A DNA stretch of 64,000 nt from Schistosoma haematobium (GCF_000699445.3 NC_067199.1:33154902-33218901); one strand, 5' to 3'. Counted from the stretch's first letter, positions 9,930 to 23,829 are shown. Notes: generated by a model from the letters alone, not told the origin. A program made the numbers and translations.

Positions 9930-11905
9930 CATGCACACTTATAACATACTTGATTGTTGATACAATTAATCAATTTAGCTCATTTATCGTTCTAATTCTT
10001 GCAACGAAAATTTACTGTTATATTCACTGAATCATATTTGTGTTTACATGTTAGACAAATGAGTAAAAATGACTTGATCTTAATTTGTAATATTTAACTA
10101 GTATGTTCGAATTGATAGCAAAATTATTTTGTGTACAAGAGATCCATTAATTCAACTAGTATTCAACTGGGTAGGTTAAGAAAATTAGTTCAGCGTGAAG
10201 ATTATCTTTGTCAGTAATTGACATGAGTTGGAAAGAACCATGGAAAATCTAAAAAAAACTACTGGATAGCTGCTTTATTCCAGTGTGAAACATATCAGGA
10301 TTTGAAATAAAGATCTTTATGCTCCTTAGCAAGTTCTAAGTTAAGATCGCATGATCAGAGTTTCTATATCCAATGAATTCATGATAATGAGGGATCGTCT
10401 TTGCTTCGGTCACTGACTACCATGGTGTATATCTAAATTTTTGAAAAATTTCATTACGACTCCATCTAGAAATCTTGACAATCAGTTTATTTTTTACACA
10501 TATATTTCTTGTGAGAATTCATTGAAGTATATTAAAACATTATTATTTGTTAAAACCTAATCATCGATCCCCGATATTTGATGATCTACTTAGATGCCAT
10601 CTATCTATAAAACACTATACAGTTATTATTGTATACTTAGATTTGGTCAATCGAATCAAAGGAGGTTTTGTAAGATAAATATTGTTGATGTTTAGTATCT
10701 ATGAACGAACTGATAACATGTGTATATACTTTTGAGAAGTGGGAAGGAGGAATATACTATACAATAAACATTAGATGAAATTATATAATTTTACTAAATG
10801 AGAATTATGTATTATTTATCACTGACTACATTAATAATAACTATGAATAGATTTAAATTGAAATATAGACTTACGGATAGTGACTAATTAATGGAAATAT
10901 ATTAAATATGCTGTAATTCTGAATTCTATCACGTGAAATCATGAATACACTATATTAATTTATCTTAAAATGAGATATGACTTCTATTTAGTACTTGATT
11001 TTCAATGATTTACGAGCTAAGATCGGTAAGTAGTGAATACTATATTCTGAAAAAGTGAAAAAATCTACAGTAAGTCGCCTTAAACGTATATACTTCTAAT
11101 TTTTCATAGTACCACTGTTTACTTTCACCTGCTCGTACACGCAAATAATGTGTCATTAGTTATGCCTCATTGCATGGTTATGCTTATATTGATTCGTTTG
11201 GAGCACATACACACACATACATTTATACACATACATACCTGGATACACTGACGCCATCCCCTTCTCTCTTTCTCTCTCTCAAACACACATCCGCAGACTG
11301 AAATGAATGCATCAAATTCATAAAACGTTGAACTTTATACACTCAGAAAAATGAGTTAAAATGCAAATTTCACCAAAAAAAAGAATAATAGATGGTGAGG
11401 ATGATGATGACAATAATAATTACCATTAGTACTATACTAATCATATTTCTTCATTCGTCGGATTATGTAATCACAATTGTTTGTTTCATTTTTCTACACT
11501 GTGTCTAATATGTCATGGTTATTATTATTATTACTACTATTATTGGTGAAGAACAAATGAAGCAGTGCTTTTTTCAGTCAATTTGTTTAGTTATACCTCG
11601 GAGAAAAACGTTGAAACAAAACAGCATACAACTAATGACACTAAAAAAATTAATTACTTTTTATTATGTTAATGAAAGATAAGACAATAAAAACAACGAT
11701 GACTACGTCTATTTTAAAAGATTATAAATCTTAAAAGTGACTCTTTCAATTATAACAGAAGTAAAATGTAAATGCTAACTATTTTTATTGCTTAAATGAT
11801 CGATTAATTATAGTTAAACCATGAACAATAAAGTACTAGATAACTGTTGAGGAATTCCATGGTGGGAAAAAATAACTGTGTTTGTGTTTCCATGTCCAAA
11901 ATAAT
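9930..11905. other. AT-rich intergenic DNA
   Basis: No gene was recognised. A CA-rich then CT-rich stretch lies near 11205-11290. Confidence 0.45.
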
Positions 11906-12430
11906 TTCAATGGTTAAGATCATGAGTCAATTGAAGCTAGACCACCATGGAAAATCTGGAAACACTGGACGGCCGCTTCGTCTTATTGTGGGACTCCTCA
12001 GCAGTGCACATCCACGATCGCGCCCACAGCGAGAGTCGAACCTAGGACCTATCAGTCGCGCACGCTAGCACTTAGCCACCAGACCAATGAGCCGGTCGGC
12101 ATCCAACGATGTTAATGTCTAACTTCAACCAATCCACCAAATTGTGAGACACATCCACCATTGTCTTCAGTGAGTTACTATCTCACAACAGACCTGGCTG
12201 AAATCCACTAGTCACTGCTTCTCACTAGAACTCCAGGAAATACCTCTTGAAGTCAGTCACTAATGAGCATATGTTAATTCATATCAGAAGGCTTTTTTGT
12301 GGATATTATTGTAATTTCAACAGTTGAGACCATGAGTAAATTGAAGCTAGACCACCATGGAAAACCTGTAAGCCCTGGACTCATGATCTTAACCATTGAA
12401 ATTACTATAATATCCACAAAACCCATCTGA
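11906..12430 (-). mobile_element. SINE family II composite copy
   Basis: On the minus strand it carries a body with CACTGAAGACAATGGTGGAT, a tRNA-like head (B box GGTTCGACTC-type near 12030), a hammerhead-type motif and a tail with CATGGTGGTCTAGCTTCAATTGACTCATGA. The high-coordinate end holds a second, reversed piece of tail: CATGATCTTAACCATTGAAATTACTATAATATCC, ending ACAAAACCCATCTGAT. Both ends of the unit therefore carry inverted tail sequence. It is nearly identical over about 500 bp to the copy at 20374-20899. Confidence 0.75.
11963..12007 (-). ncRNA. Hammerhead-type ribozyme motif, SINE family II
   Basis: The minus strand reads CACTG, then CTGAGGA (core CUGANGA with N=G), a stem II of three to four pairs, CGAAG, self-complementary GCGGCCGT, then C and CAGTG. 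Stem I has five perfect pairs. Base 15.1 is G rather than A, giving a G-U pair next to the cleavage site. Self-cleavage is inferred from the fold only. Confidence 0.55.
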
Positions 12431-13540
12431 TTTTAAATGTTTGTTTAGATAAAGTTTGTTCATAATGTAGTTTATAATAACATTTTTCGGTTTATTGTTA
12501 ATGAATACTTTCATATAATCTATAAAACATTAATTAGTCTACTTATTATGTATTAACACCTATATAATGCATTGTAATTGCATTCTGTATTGAGTTTAGA
12601 AAAGCTTGATAGAAAATTTGTTATAATCAGTTCCAACTGTTTGTAAGTAGTCAGAATTATATGGTGAAACATGTTTTTCAAATCATTTTAACAGAAATAA
12701 TGTCCTGTTCAGGACACCTTTTTTAATGTACTTCTTTCTCTCTCTCTCTCACACACACATATACACACACTGTACTTGTATGAGTATACAGATAAATATA
12801 GTTTGTTTGTATAAGAATGATTGGAATGATTAAATTTTGTTTTTGTTTAATTCATTCATTGTTATGTCATCACTCAATTCATTCAATTGAGATGAGTTGT
12901 CATCATTATCAAAGAAGAATATAACTGTAGAATGTGCTGGTTTACGACTCAAATAATCATTGCAATTCCTTTATACCATGATATACAATATCTTGGGAAG
13001 AGATATAACATTCGTGAAGAAAATGAACGAGTGTGCAATAGTAGTGAAGTTATGTGTGTGTGTGAGAGTGAGCGCTCGTGTGTGTCAATGCCAGGGTGTC
13101 GTTCATTTGAAGACTAATAATGATATGAAAATTAAGAGAGAGATCCATCATTTGATGTAAGAAGAAGTTATTCAACAAGTGTTCAAGCTCGTTATAAGAT
13201 AATTTAAATTCGTCTAGACAAATTAATTTTTTTTGTTAAAGGAAGGATAATAATATCCATTTTCTTTTCTCATTTTTAAGGATCATTTTGTCCCCCTCCA
13301 AAAAAGAAAAGATGGATTTTCAGTTGAATTTATCAGAGAATTGATTCAATGAACTAACTAACTAACCTGCACGCCTGGTTTCATTCATCAATGTTAATAT
13401 TTATATTTATGTGGAAGGGGTTGGGGGTAAAACATAGCAGTCAATTAAGTTGTTCACTTGTAAAATATGAATGATATCTAGTGAATGGATTATAGAGTGA
13501 GCATAAATTTGAAAATGACTGTGAAGATGTTGCGTCTCAA
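12431..13540. other. AT-rich intergenic DNA with CT/CA microsatellite
   Basis: CT-rich then CA-rich repeats lie at 12733-12772. Nothing else was recognised. Confidence 0.45.
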
Positions 13541-13544
13541 AGCT

Positions 13545-14130
13545 AGATGATTAAATTATACTCTTTTTTGCGAATCAAGTCTGATGGACCAGTTATTCTA
13601 CATTTCTATAAAAGACCAGAATTACACAAGCTAAACATTGTTTTACGACTAGTCATTACATTCCCAGGGACCTCAAATATAGTCTTACAACATAAGATAT
13701 TCGGGATGTTGAAATACCTGATAGACTCATATGATGACTCGACCAAGTGTAAAGTCGTTAGATAAAATCAAAGGTATTAAGATCAACGACGAAATGATGG
13801 TATCCTTCAGTGTTATAATTTAAAACACATTCGTCGAACCACACTCTAGGAAAGAACATTATATTCATACTCACTGCCAATAATTCGAATCTTTCGGAAT
13901 AAACTGAAATTCAAACGTAAAACCTGATTGATCTCATCTACTTTTGTCTGACACTATATTTTCTATTCAAATGCAAAATATATAAACAAATAAAAGCGAC
14001 TCCAATGGAATCACTGACATCCTTATTAATTACCGAGGCAGTTATTCAAAGGCTGGAAATTGCCTGATGACCAAAAAACTTCCAACCTCCTCATCTCAAG
14101 ATACGTTTATTCTCAATTATCTCAGAAATT
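13545..14130 (+). pseudogene. Second Penelope-like reverse transcriptase remnant
   Basis: Plus-strand translation in shifting frames follows a PLE RT different from the one at 2850. KLYSFLRIKS sits at the LYGLPKIHK position, and LVITFPGTSN follows. DKIKGIKINDEMMVSFSVI covers the block that in PLEs ends MVSFDVxSLFT. Then come IYKQIKATPMESL (family GTPMGSP) and LLITEAVIQRLE (family LIAEAVMQRLE). Several stops and frameshifts are present, and the catalytic YxDD box was not found. This is an old, inactive insertion. Confidence 0.65.
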
Positions 14131-16400
14131 ACAGGCAGAAATGAACGTCTAAGATTCTACTAATAGCCACAGTTCAACCTTACTAAAAACTTATGATTTA
14201 GTAATAATACAGAAGAAGTTTACTTAGGGTATACGTATATCAACAGAAACTAGCCAATTACAGTTCGTAATATCAACACTGTGAGAATATGAACCATTAG
14301 AATTAAAAACGAGAATTTTGAAGAAACAGTAATTTTTAAAATATCAGAACTACTAATATTAACTGATAGGAAAAAAAACCAGGGTAGATAAAATATTACT
14401 CGATTTTACAACCCATTTATGAAAAGTTGAATGTTTTAACCGCTGACTTACCGTTTTACACTCTATCAACATTTCAATCAATTAAACCTGCTTTATAGAA
14501 TAGGAAAGATAGTCTATTTTTACTTAAATGGCATACTTCAGTAACCTATACTATCTAAACCTTACATTTTTTTGGGGGGGGGAGATGGGAACTAAATCTA
14601 TTTAGCTGATATAAACATATAAACCACAAAACTCTAATAAGTTTTTCTTTCTTTCTTCTAAGATAGAATATAAATAAATCCGAAAAATTAAGAAACTTAT
14701 CAATGAGTTAACAAGGTTGTTAACAAGGTTGAATATAAATGCAAATTTTTAAACCAGTAACTTAACTTTTAATGATAATATAATTAAAATCTTTCTTTTT
14801 TTTCATCAAAGAAATAAGTAAATAATTTACATGTATTGATAGTGTAAACACTATTAACATGTATAATGATAATAAAAGGACAAGTAACATTGAAATGGAT
14901 CAGTTGTTTAAATAATAAGATGAAAATATACAGGTAGCGTTGTATTTAAATTTCTTTTAAATATATATATAGGTGTAAAGTTAGTGCTCATTATCAAAGT
15001 AGAGAATACATTTTCTATTATGCAAACAATTTTCAACGTAAATATATTCAAAAATAAAATAAACGAATGATTTGTGGATAAAAGTAGAATACAAGATGTG
15101 TACTTTATTCTATTTAGGATATGTCAGCTGAATGTATGCTGTATTCCTGTCGATATTTGTACCGAGGCTGGAATCATGTTTTTTTTGTTGTTGAAAACAT
15201 CAATATATATTATACATCTTTTAACTAATAAGTTCGGATAGCTACTCAACAAGATATTCTAATGTCACTCAAGACTAACCAATATTTAGTCATGCATGTC
15301 AATAATCGGTTAACTTGAATTTTTCTGATAATTATATCAAAACAGAATGACCATATTTTTTTTACTTCATATTATGAATTGATATTACTTAAACAGTATC
15401 TGTTGTTAGAAAGCAGTAGACAGCTTTTATGTCCTTGTGTAAGACTCTTCAGAATACAGCGAACATGAAGGCTATTAGAAATCGAATCCAGATTCCTCAG
15501 ACCTTGGTGTGAGTACTCAACGTTTTGACAATTTGGGTAGAATCTAGAACTTTGCATTTCAACCTCAGTCAATTTACGATTTTGTGCCGCTTGAATTCAT
15601 TTGATTCGATAACACCTATATCATGTTTTCAAAGTTGAAACTCTATTCATTAGATCATTTAAAACAAAATAAAACATTATTTATGGAAAATTAGTTAAAG
15701 TCAGTTATACAACATCAAATTAACGAACTTTAGATGTTTGATTTGTCCTATTTCATAAAAATTAAGTGACGATCATTATCGATCTCTAAAGTAATCGGGA
15801 ACTGAACATTCACGAGAACTGAGTTATAAAGTACAATCTGACTGAATAAAAGTTCACAGTTCGTCAGTGAATAACATTCAGAAAGATAATATAAAATTTC
15901 ATTAGAAAACTATACTCTGTGGACGATGTACACTATGTCTACATGAATTAAAAATTAATTGATTGTCTTACTGTATCATAAATAAAATGAATTTCAGCAT
16001 CTGAACTACATAATCTATGTTTATCAACTCAATTGTACCACCGAGTTTGCATCCAATTGCGATATAAGCCAATAAAAACCACTTTCAGTGTTTTTTTGGT
16101 AGGCTAATTGAGAGAAAACAATGAATAAATGAATGAATAAACAAATACATGAGTAGTTCATTACATTTAATAAAACATAAAGTATATTGTTTGAAAATAA
16201 GTTATTCAAAACTGAAGATAATTCAATCTTAATAATAGAATATCATCAGTATAACACCGTACAAGTATAGCATAAGGGGCAAGTCAGTCAGGATTGAGAA
16301 TTTCACTATTAGGTTTTGGCATAAAATTCAAATATCAGGTATTACAAGTAATGAAAATACTTTTTCATACACTTCAATGTGTTTAAAGTGCTAGCAAAAA
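14131..16400. other. AT-rich DNA with one SM-alpha scrap
   Basis: No gene was recognised. At about 15105-15165 the order tattctatttaggatatgtcagctgaatgta follows the reverse of the SM-alpha ribozyme region, heavily decayed. Confidence 0.4.
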
Positions 16401-18640
16401 ATTATTTCTTGAAACGCACTAACGGTGCGGAGCTGTTGTGGCTCACTACTTTATAGACACGAGGTCTGACTTCGATTTGGATGAACGAACATAGCATGAA
16501 TATAAACATTCCATATAACTCCGTACACTTGGGCTAATTCCATCTGAGCGACGGTGGTGATAAAATGATAGATACGGATTAGGTTGGATGAGTGTATTTC
16601 ATGTACTCATTAAATCAGATAGGCACTGAGAGAAACAGGAAAGTGAAGCGAAATGGACGAGACAGGACAAGCTTGCCAACTCCATCTGATAAAGCATGAT
16701 TAACTCTTTATAGTCAGATAGGAGAATAAGCTGAAGACATGATGAATAGAGTAAGCGATAAATACATATTCTCAAATGAAAACACTCAAGGTTATGGGCG
16801 AATAACTGACAAGGCAAAAAATGTAACTCAAGACGAATAAATTGACTGAATTGTCAGAAAGCTAGGATAACACATGTGGGTACTACTCCCTACACATCTA
16901 CTGATTAACTGAAGCGGTTAATATTAAATACTGAATTCAAGCTTAATATTTTATATATACCATGATCGCCATGAGTTTGAAAGGGGATCTGTTTTCAACC
17001 TCATCATTGTAAATTGAGAAGAATTAATAAACTAGAGCGAACAGATATATTAAGTATTCTCTGGTTTACAATCACCCCTGAGTCGACATCAGACCAAAAT
17101 ATTGAGTTAATTTCATTTCTGTTGGGTTGATTTGAAGGATTTTGTTAATATCTTAAGGTATAAATCTCACACAAATTGATTACAATTTTCTAAATTATTT
17201 TCTCTTTGTTACTGTTATGTGAAAAGTAAAAAAAGGTTTAATTGATTTATACATACCGAGTTATCCTATTCATTAATAAACTAAATCTATATTGAATAAT
17301 AGCGGATTACATTTGGTTCTTTGAAGATGTTACGGAGTATAAATTTCTTTGACATGAGCATCATATATATGTAGGTAATGTGCCCATGCGGTAATAAGCA
17401 TATATACCTATTTACATACTGTGTAGTACGAACGTCCCTTTCTCGTATATTTCATTAATGCATGTAACGTTTAGTCGTTGAGGGTTCAGGACTGGCTCTA
17501 TCCTTTTTAATGTTTCCGCACTCTTTGTATCTAAATTGTGGCTAGAAAAAATATGGGTATTCCTTTCGTTGCCTAAGTTTGAAAGGAACATTCGATCTGG
17601 TTCAATACCTGATCGATAACTATAAACCGTAACCTAGAAGTTGGGGAACAAGGGTCGACACAATATTTCATTATGGTATGAGGGTGAGGATACCATGTGG
17701 TTTATAAACGACTCATCGTAATTTTAAGGATATACAAGTGTTTGGATGGACATTTCTACACCATGGCTCTAACTGCCTTAATGTATTGGGAGGAGTATAG
17801 CTATTGCTCATTGGTCTTAACTACTGGAGTTCGGTCTGGTAATCAACTTTACTGCATCTATGCATATGTGCGTACTATGGAATGAACAGGCATTCAACTT
17901 GTGTATTTCAAATATCCATGTAACGTGTTCGTATAAACATTGTTGTTCTCTAAAGTGGCAACATCAATTTGGTCGTTCTACTTTATCAATACGAATTTTC
18001 TTATCTTCTTTTGAGCCAATCGGCTTTCCAACCTAGGTAGCAGATGCTCTGAATTTACATGATCGATAGAATTTTACCAACACTAAGGTGTAAACAAAAT
18101 ATTTACTAAAAGATTAAGTGGTTATCTAAGATTACAGTTCTTAAATCCATTTGTTCGTGTTTATTTGTGTATGTATGTATTCATACGCTGGAATAATAGG
18201 TTATTGAGCTATGTTCAACGCCAATTTATGTATATTCACAACCATGGTTATAGTGATGTAACAAAAATTCATTTTAATTTACCTGTTGACAGGCTTGTTT
18301 GATTGAAAGCAGAAAATCAATCAAATTATTATTATTATTATTATCCATTAGTTTCTTCTGTTATGTGATCTGTTTACTCCGATCTTGTCAATGTTTAATG
18401 ATGTAATACCTGATTATATGTGCATGCACTTTACATCAATCATATTTAGTTAAACTGAATTTGGATTAAAAAGCTTAAAGACACATACATACATCTAAAT
18501 ACATACACATACATTGTCTGAAATAAACCAAATTATCGTTATGTAATTTGCATCAGTTATATAAATGATATTCATAAACAAGGATGGTGGCGAGGGTGAG
18601 CAGAAAGTAAGGTTGAGTAAAATTAGGTAGAAATAGTACA

Positions 18641-18641
<1 letters not shown>
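16401..18641. other. Unclassified intergenic DNA
   Basis: Patches near 16430-16850 and 17450-17900 are richer in GC than their surroundings and may be old repeats. No protein motif or matching copy elsewhere in the window was seen. A short ATT repeat lies at 18326-18343. Confidence 0.35.

Positions 18642-18690
<49 letters not shown>
18642..18690 (+). repeat. (TAA)n microsatellite
   Basis: About 16 uninterrupted TAA units. It could be the tail of a decayed LINE, as at 27686-27739, but no coding trace precedes it. Confidence 0.9.
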
Positions 18691-20363
18691 TTCTCTCATT
18701 GTAACTAAAGTGAATACATCGATTACCTGCGTGGTCAATTAATTATGTAATTGACCAACTCGAAGTGAATATTATTCACTTAGTGATTTGTAATCAGGTC
18801 TTTTTTAATGACCTGAGTTCATCTATGTGTCTTGTATAATTGCCTTAGAATAGATTATTGTTTGTTTGTTTTTTTTGGAAATTAAAACGCAAAAATAAAT
18901 TTTCATTGTTATTCAAGCTTAAAATTAATTTTGTTATTTAGAAGAGATCATATTACTTTTTATTTGAACAGCAACAAGTTTCCGTTGTCATTTGAGTAAC
19001 ATTAAGAATTTCGAGTAATCTTTCGCATATTTGATATTATTTAATAAGCTGATAAAGAATAGGGTGTATTGAATGTACATCATCATCAGGAAGTAATTCG
19101 GTTAGTCACAAACAATTTAGATCCTTGCATTAGCTTAATATTTAGAAACTAACAAGATAACTAGCGAATGAATCTATATAAAGTATGAACAATGATGAAC
19201 AGAAAGACTAGGAGTTGATGATATTATTCAAAAAGAATTCATAAAACGGTATGTATTAAGAAAGACTGGAATTCATGAACTGAAGTATGGTAAAGAGCAA
19301 ATGCATGTGCACCACTATTACTGAGCTATATCACTGAACGTCTCCAACCATTGAACTCAACCAAAGTAGGTAGTCTGTAACTTACAACAAAGCTCGGATA
19401 CTGTTTGAAAAGTGCTCATGAATTTAATTAGAAATCAATAGGTAAATGTATGTCAGAGCAATCAACGTGGTCATACATAATGACGAACATTTTTTGAAAA
19501 CTATTTTAATTATGACATCGTTCAGTTAAAATTTACCTCCCTGTATTATATATATGGATTAATGGTTTTTGCGAGATTTTCACAAATCAACTGTTCAAAA
19601 ATTTAGGGAACAGACTAACTAATGAACTTCAGCAATGTTGGCTATGAACACAGTCAATCACCAATAACATTGAATTATTGTCATTCCATATAATTCAATT
19701 GACTAACTGAACTTAGTCGTTTCTGATATTCGAAATTCCTATGCTCAATGCTATCTAGAATCATTGGATGTAATGTATGACAAGCAGAGTTAAACTAAAA
19801 CAAATAGTCGGTTTTTATTGGGCTTTCTACCGGTGATTGATTGATCAAAAAACCATCCAACTAAATTCTATGCCATTTATGTTAATATCATAGCTGAATA
19901 AAAAGTCGTATTAAAAGGGCGACCAAATTAGTTAATCACACCAAAAAGGAAGACAAGTTATTATAATCCAATATTTCCTCCTGATAGTTTTACAGCACAA
20001 ACTGTCTTTAGTTAGACAACCAATGAAACTAAACAGTCTTAGATATGTGTCTTGTCTTAATGTGAAAATTGTGTGTATTACACATTCACGACATCACTGG
20101 GCTTTGATGTTTTTACAGAAGATATCCTCTTCTTTCCTAACTAGTGCTTTATTTTAAGGTTTATTTACTTAACAAGCACAATAAGATTTATATCGATAAT
20201 GATTGTGTGGGGAGGAGTAGTAGACATTGTAGAATTTTCATAGATAAATTTTCTAGAAATAAATAAAAGAAGTATTTATCAATAAAAAAACTGTACTTCT
20301 TGAATAAATACGTAAATACATTCACCGAACGAACGTGTGAATTTCAACAATTATTTTTATTAT
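18691..20363. other. Intergenic DNA with a family IV fragment
   Basis: Diverged family IV blocks (CACTGAACGTCTCCAACCATTG, then GGTAGTCTGTAACTTACAAC) lie at 19320-19400. Nothing else was recognised. Confidence 0.4.
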
Positions 20364-20373
20364 TACGAGATTT

Positions 20374-20899
20374 TCAATGATTGGGATCATGAGTCAATTG
20401 AAGCTAGACAACCATGGAAAATCTGGAAGCACTGGGCGGCCGTTTCGTCCTATTGTGGGACTCCTCAGCAGTGTGCATCCACGATCCCGCCCACAGCGAT
20501 ATTCGAACCTATGACCTATCAGTCTCGCACTCGGGCACTTAGCCACTAGACCACTGAGCCGGTCGGCATCCAACGATGTTAATGTCTAACTTCAACCAAT
20601 CCACCAAATTGTGAGACACATCCACCATTGTCTTCAGTGAGTTACTATCTCACAACAGACCTGGCTGAAATCCACTAGTCACTGCTTGTCACTAGAACTC
20701 CAGGAAATACCCTTTGATGTCAGTCACTAATGAGCATATGTTAATTCATATCAGAAGGCTTTTTTGTGGATATTATTGTAATTTCAACAGTTGAGACTAT
20801 GAGTAAATTGAAGCTAGACCACCATGGAAAACCTGTAAGCTTTGGACTCATGATCTTAACCATTGAAATTACTATAATATCCACAGAAAACCCTTCTAG
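20374..20899 (-). mobile_element. SINE family II composite copy with target duplication
   Basis: Same architecture as 11906-12430: reversed tail, hammerhead region, tRNA-like head and body, then another tail piece, closed by an inverted tail end. A near-perfect 10-bp duplication flanks the whole unit: TACGAGATTT at 20364-20373 and TATGAGATTT at 20900-20909. The ribozyme region (about 20431-20476) has GCC in place of the GUC cleavage triplet, so it is predicted inactive. Confidence 0.75.
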
Positions 20900-20999
20900 T
20901 ATGAGATTTATTGAGTTTATTGAATTTCATTGTAACAACAACCCGATTTATGTTAAAAAACTCATGTTGAATACCTGAATTTACTGTAAGGTCGTTTCA

Positions 21000-21290
21000 T
21001 TCTAGTATGAGAATCCTCAGAATTGTGTACTCCCGACCCAGATCCTTCCGCTTTGCGCGCGTGAACACAACCTGTAAATTACTGAGCTGAAATTCAGTTC
21101 TATAAAAATTCAGTTTCAATCAATCCGCAATATCGTACAACCATTTTCCGGATGAGTGGCTTGGAGATTAAGCTTTCGTGAGCGAGACTGAAGGCTCTGG
21201 AATCGATTACTAGTTGCAGGTTCGTAGGTGTGCATTTTTGTGGAGTCTCATTCTAGGATGAAACAGGCTTCCAGTTCTTCCAGGTTTTAA
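21000..21290. repeat. Old SINE family II copies in inverted orientation
   Basis: The left part (21000-21150) reads as a reversed ribozyme-head segment, ending with a body piece (CAATCAATCCGCAATATCGTACAACCA-like). The right part (21155-21290) is a forward head and tail, with a B-box-like GGAATCGATTACTAG region and then TCTCATTCTAGGATGAAACAG. Both are strongly diverged. Confidence 0.45.
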
Positions 21291-21884
21291 ATAGTTGTTC
21301 AACCTAAATCGTTTACATGAATTAATTGAAATTTCGCAGTTGTGATGGGTATTTGGAACTTCCTCATATTATTAATCATAGGTAATTAGAACACTAGATT
21401 ATTGCTAATTATTGTTAATGCAATTTTCATTATGGAACGTTGGTCGCAGAATCACTGAAAAACATGAACAGCTGTCTCTTTTTTATTTTGGTGTTTTTCA
21501 GTGCATACTGTTGAAAAAATTTGTGGTCAAGTAAGGGAAATTTATTTTCTATGAGGAAAATATGTTTCGATTTCGATCAGTTTTTAGTATGACACTATCG
21601 TTATCTAACCAGACAACCAGTAACCCATAAAGTAGAACATGGGACATATATGTATCTGTTTAATTTACCACACCGTATTAACAAAGCAAGATGAAATTAT
21701 CGAGAAAACTGCCAGAATAGTAGCATTAGTAAAAATACCAATGATATTAGAAATTATTAGGCATAAACAATATTCCTCATAAAAAAATCATTTGCCGACC
21801 AAAATGTAAAAAAATAATTTTGAAAGTAAAGAACTAAGGAAAGACGAAGAATAAATGAATCTGTACTGTTTTGACTTGTGATCC

Positions 21885-22010
21885 AAGTCTACCAAACTTT
21901 CCAAACATCGTTACCGTAATTGCATGGATTCTAACCAGATAGTCTACAAATATCAACATGTCTCAATCCAGAAGTAGATTATTTAATAGACTGATGCCAT
22001 GTTTTGATGA
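21885..22010 (+). repeat. Dispersed repeat family IV, diverged copy
   Basis: Blocks CCAAACATCGTTACCGTAAT, TAGTCTACAAATATCAACATG and AGACTGATGCCATG parallel 5350-5480 in order. Confidence 0.45.
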
Positions 22011-22699
22011 ACCAGTATAATGTATAAAGGTTGATATTTAGGGAGTGGCTTGAACCTTCAATATTTGTTTACGAAAACTGACCCCATTAGGCTACCGAGA
22101 TGCATTGCATAATACTGTTGGTTGATTACTTTCAATGTGTTTATTCATGTAAGTAATAAACTCATTCTAGAGGTTTAATCAGTCTATTTTGATACTAACT
22201 ACTGGATTCGATGCCTAATTTCGTTTTTTTCATAATATTTTATGCACTTAAAGGTTGGTTTTCATCAGGAAGTTGAAACCACCTGAAAAATCTACTAATA
22301 TTCAGGGGATATTGAATAACATTCTACTGCAATTAGAATTATCTTCAAAATGCACATAAAGTATATATCTTAATAATAATTTTTACATGTATAATGTTTA
22401 AATGTTCTAGAGACAGTTTAATTTGGCATAATTCCATTTGTACGATATAACAACTTCCATTTTATTATACCAATTACTAATAAATATTCTAAAGAGGAAG
22501 GATGTATTTGTAAATTCTCGGCTAATGTATTAGGAAGTAAACCCAACGTTTCACTTTGCAATCTGGTCCAAGCTTTTTCGAGGAAATATTTCCTTGATAT
22601 TACAACTACATTCTTCCTCTGTAATGTCTCACATTAACTCGGCGCCCAAATAATGTGAAACTATTCAATCAAATTTAGACGAAAGTTCTTATTTAATAA

Positions 22700-22950
22700 G
22701 TAATCTGTTCGAGTCCCAGAGTGAACATCAACTTTAAGATGCAGGTACTTCCAGCTGACGAGTCCCAAATAGGATGAAGCGCGCGTCCTGGATTCCACTG
22801 TTAGTCAGTATCCATCATTGCTTACAAAAAGCTTGTGAATTAATTCAATATCGAAGCATACACACAGTATGCACATATGCCAATAACAGTCTGATCAATT
22901 GCAGTCTTAAACCTCAATGGGAAGATACAAGCTAAACAATACCAAGTGAA
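22700..22950 (+). mobile_element. SINE family I (SM-alpha type), head-truncated
   Basis: Runs from the B box end (GTTCGAGTCCCAGAGTGAAC) through the ribozyme region (about 22748-22805) to the family tail GGGAAGATACAAGCTAAACA, ending ATACCAAGTGAA. The ribozyme keeps CTGACGAG, but CGAAAC has become TGAAGC, removing required core and pairing bases. It is predicted inactive. Confidence 0.8.
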
Positions 22951-23604
22951 TCTGTTTCATTGCAGCTCTTCTGTCAATGAATAACAGTCGTTAACTATTG
23001 ATTTACAAACACTATTTATGATGAATAAAAGCAATAAATGAATGTGTGATTTCAATCAACAGAATTCTTTCTATTATCTTATACGACATATTTACATAAA
23101 TTGACAAACAGGGATGTATATCATACAGGTTTATTATATTTTACGCACAATTTACGTAATTCTCATTTATGATTGGTTGACTTGGTTAAGAGTTTTTCTC
23201 ATTATTATTAAATCAACAATTGATTGGTTTGTGATAGGTTTTCTCTACCACCCCCTTTGTAATTTATATTTTACTTGAACAGAATAGATTAGAGAGAGAA
23301 GAAATGTGAGAAGTAGTGAATAATGGTTGCTGCTCACAAATTATGAATTTTAACAGCCTGTTTAAAATTAAAAATAGAAGGATGGGGAGAGGTAGTGAAA
23401 TGATATGAAATATATACTCTTCTGTATATACGCACATACATACACATACATACACACTAAATATTCAACAGAAGAGTTGTAATATTCTCGATTATGTATG
23501 TGTGTGCATAGAGTTAATGTTTGTTACTTCATGTATTCTGACATATAAATAGACTCAATTTGACTTTCCACATCCAAATTCAGGAATACATTTTTCTGCA
23601 TTAA

Positions 23605-23655
23605 ATGGATTTCTTAAAAGTTCCATCTTTCGGTTGGACTGGACCAACGGATCAA
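23605..23655 (+). CDS. Candidate 17-codon start exon, unknown protein
   Basis: ATG opens MDFLKVPSFGWTGPTDQ and is followed directly by a consensus donor GTAAGT at 23656, in phase 0. A possible acceptor (AAATTCAG) ends at 23583, which would make this an exon with a 21-nt leader. The codon pattern looks protein-like against the background, and no retroelement match was seen. I do not recognise the product and found no following exon. Confidence 0.3.
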
Positions 23656-23829
23656 GTAAGTAGCTACAATTAATTGTTTAGTTAATATTTTAATGGGTAT
23701 TGTTGATTGTAAATCTAGATACTCTGTTATAAATTTACACTTACAATTTATTAAATAATTTTGGTCAATATAAAGATTTATTGGATTAAATTCACATGCT
23801 GTAGATAATAGAAGACAGTTTTTTTCATG

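Noticed and set aside
11847..12068. Open frame of 73 codons
   Set aside because: Lies in SINE family II head and tail sequence; the same peptide arises from other copies, so it is a repeat and not a gene.
13547..13765. 72-codon open frame as a host gene
   Set aside because: Explained as part of a decayed PLE reverse transcriptase with downstream motifs in shifted frames.
18553..18738. Isoleucine-run protein on the minus strand
   Set aside because: The run is simply the TAA microsatellite translated.
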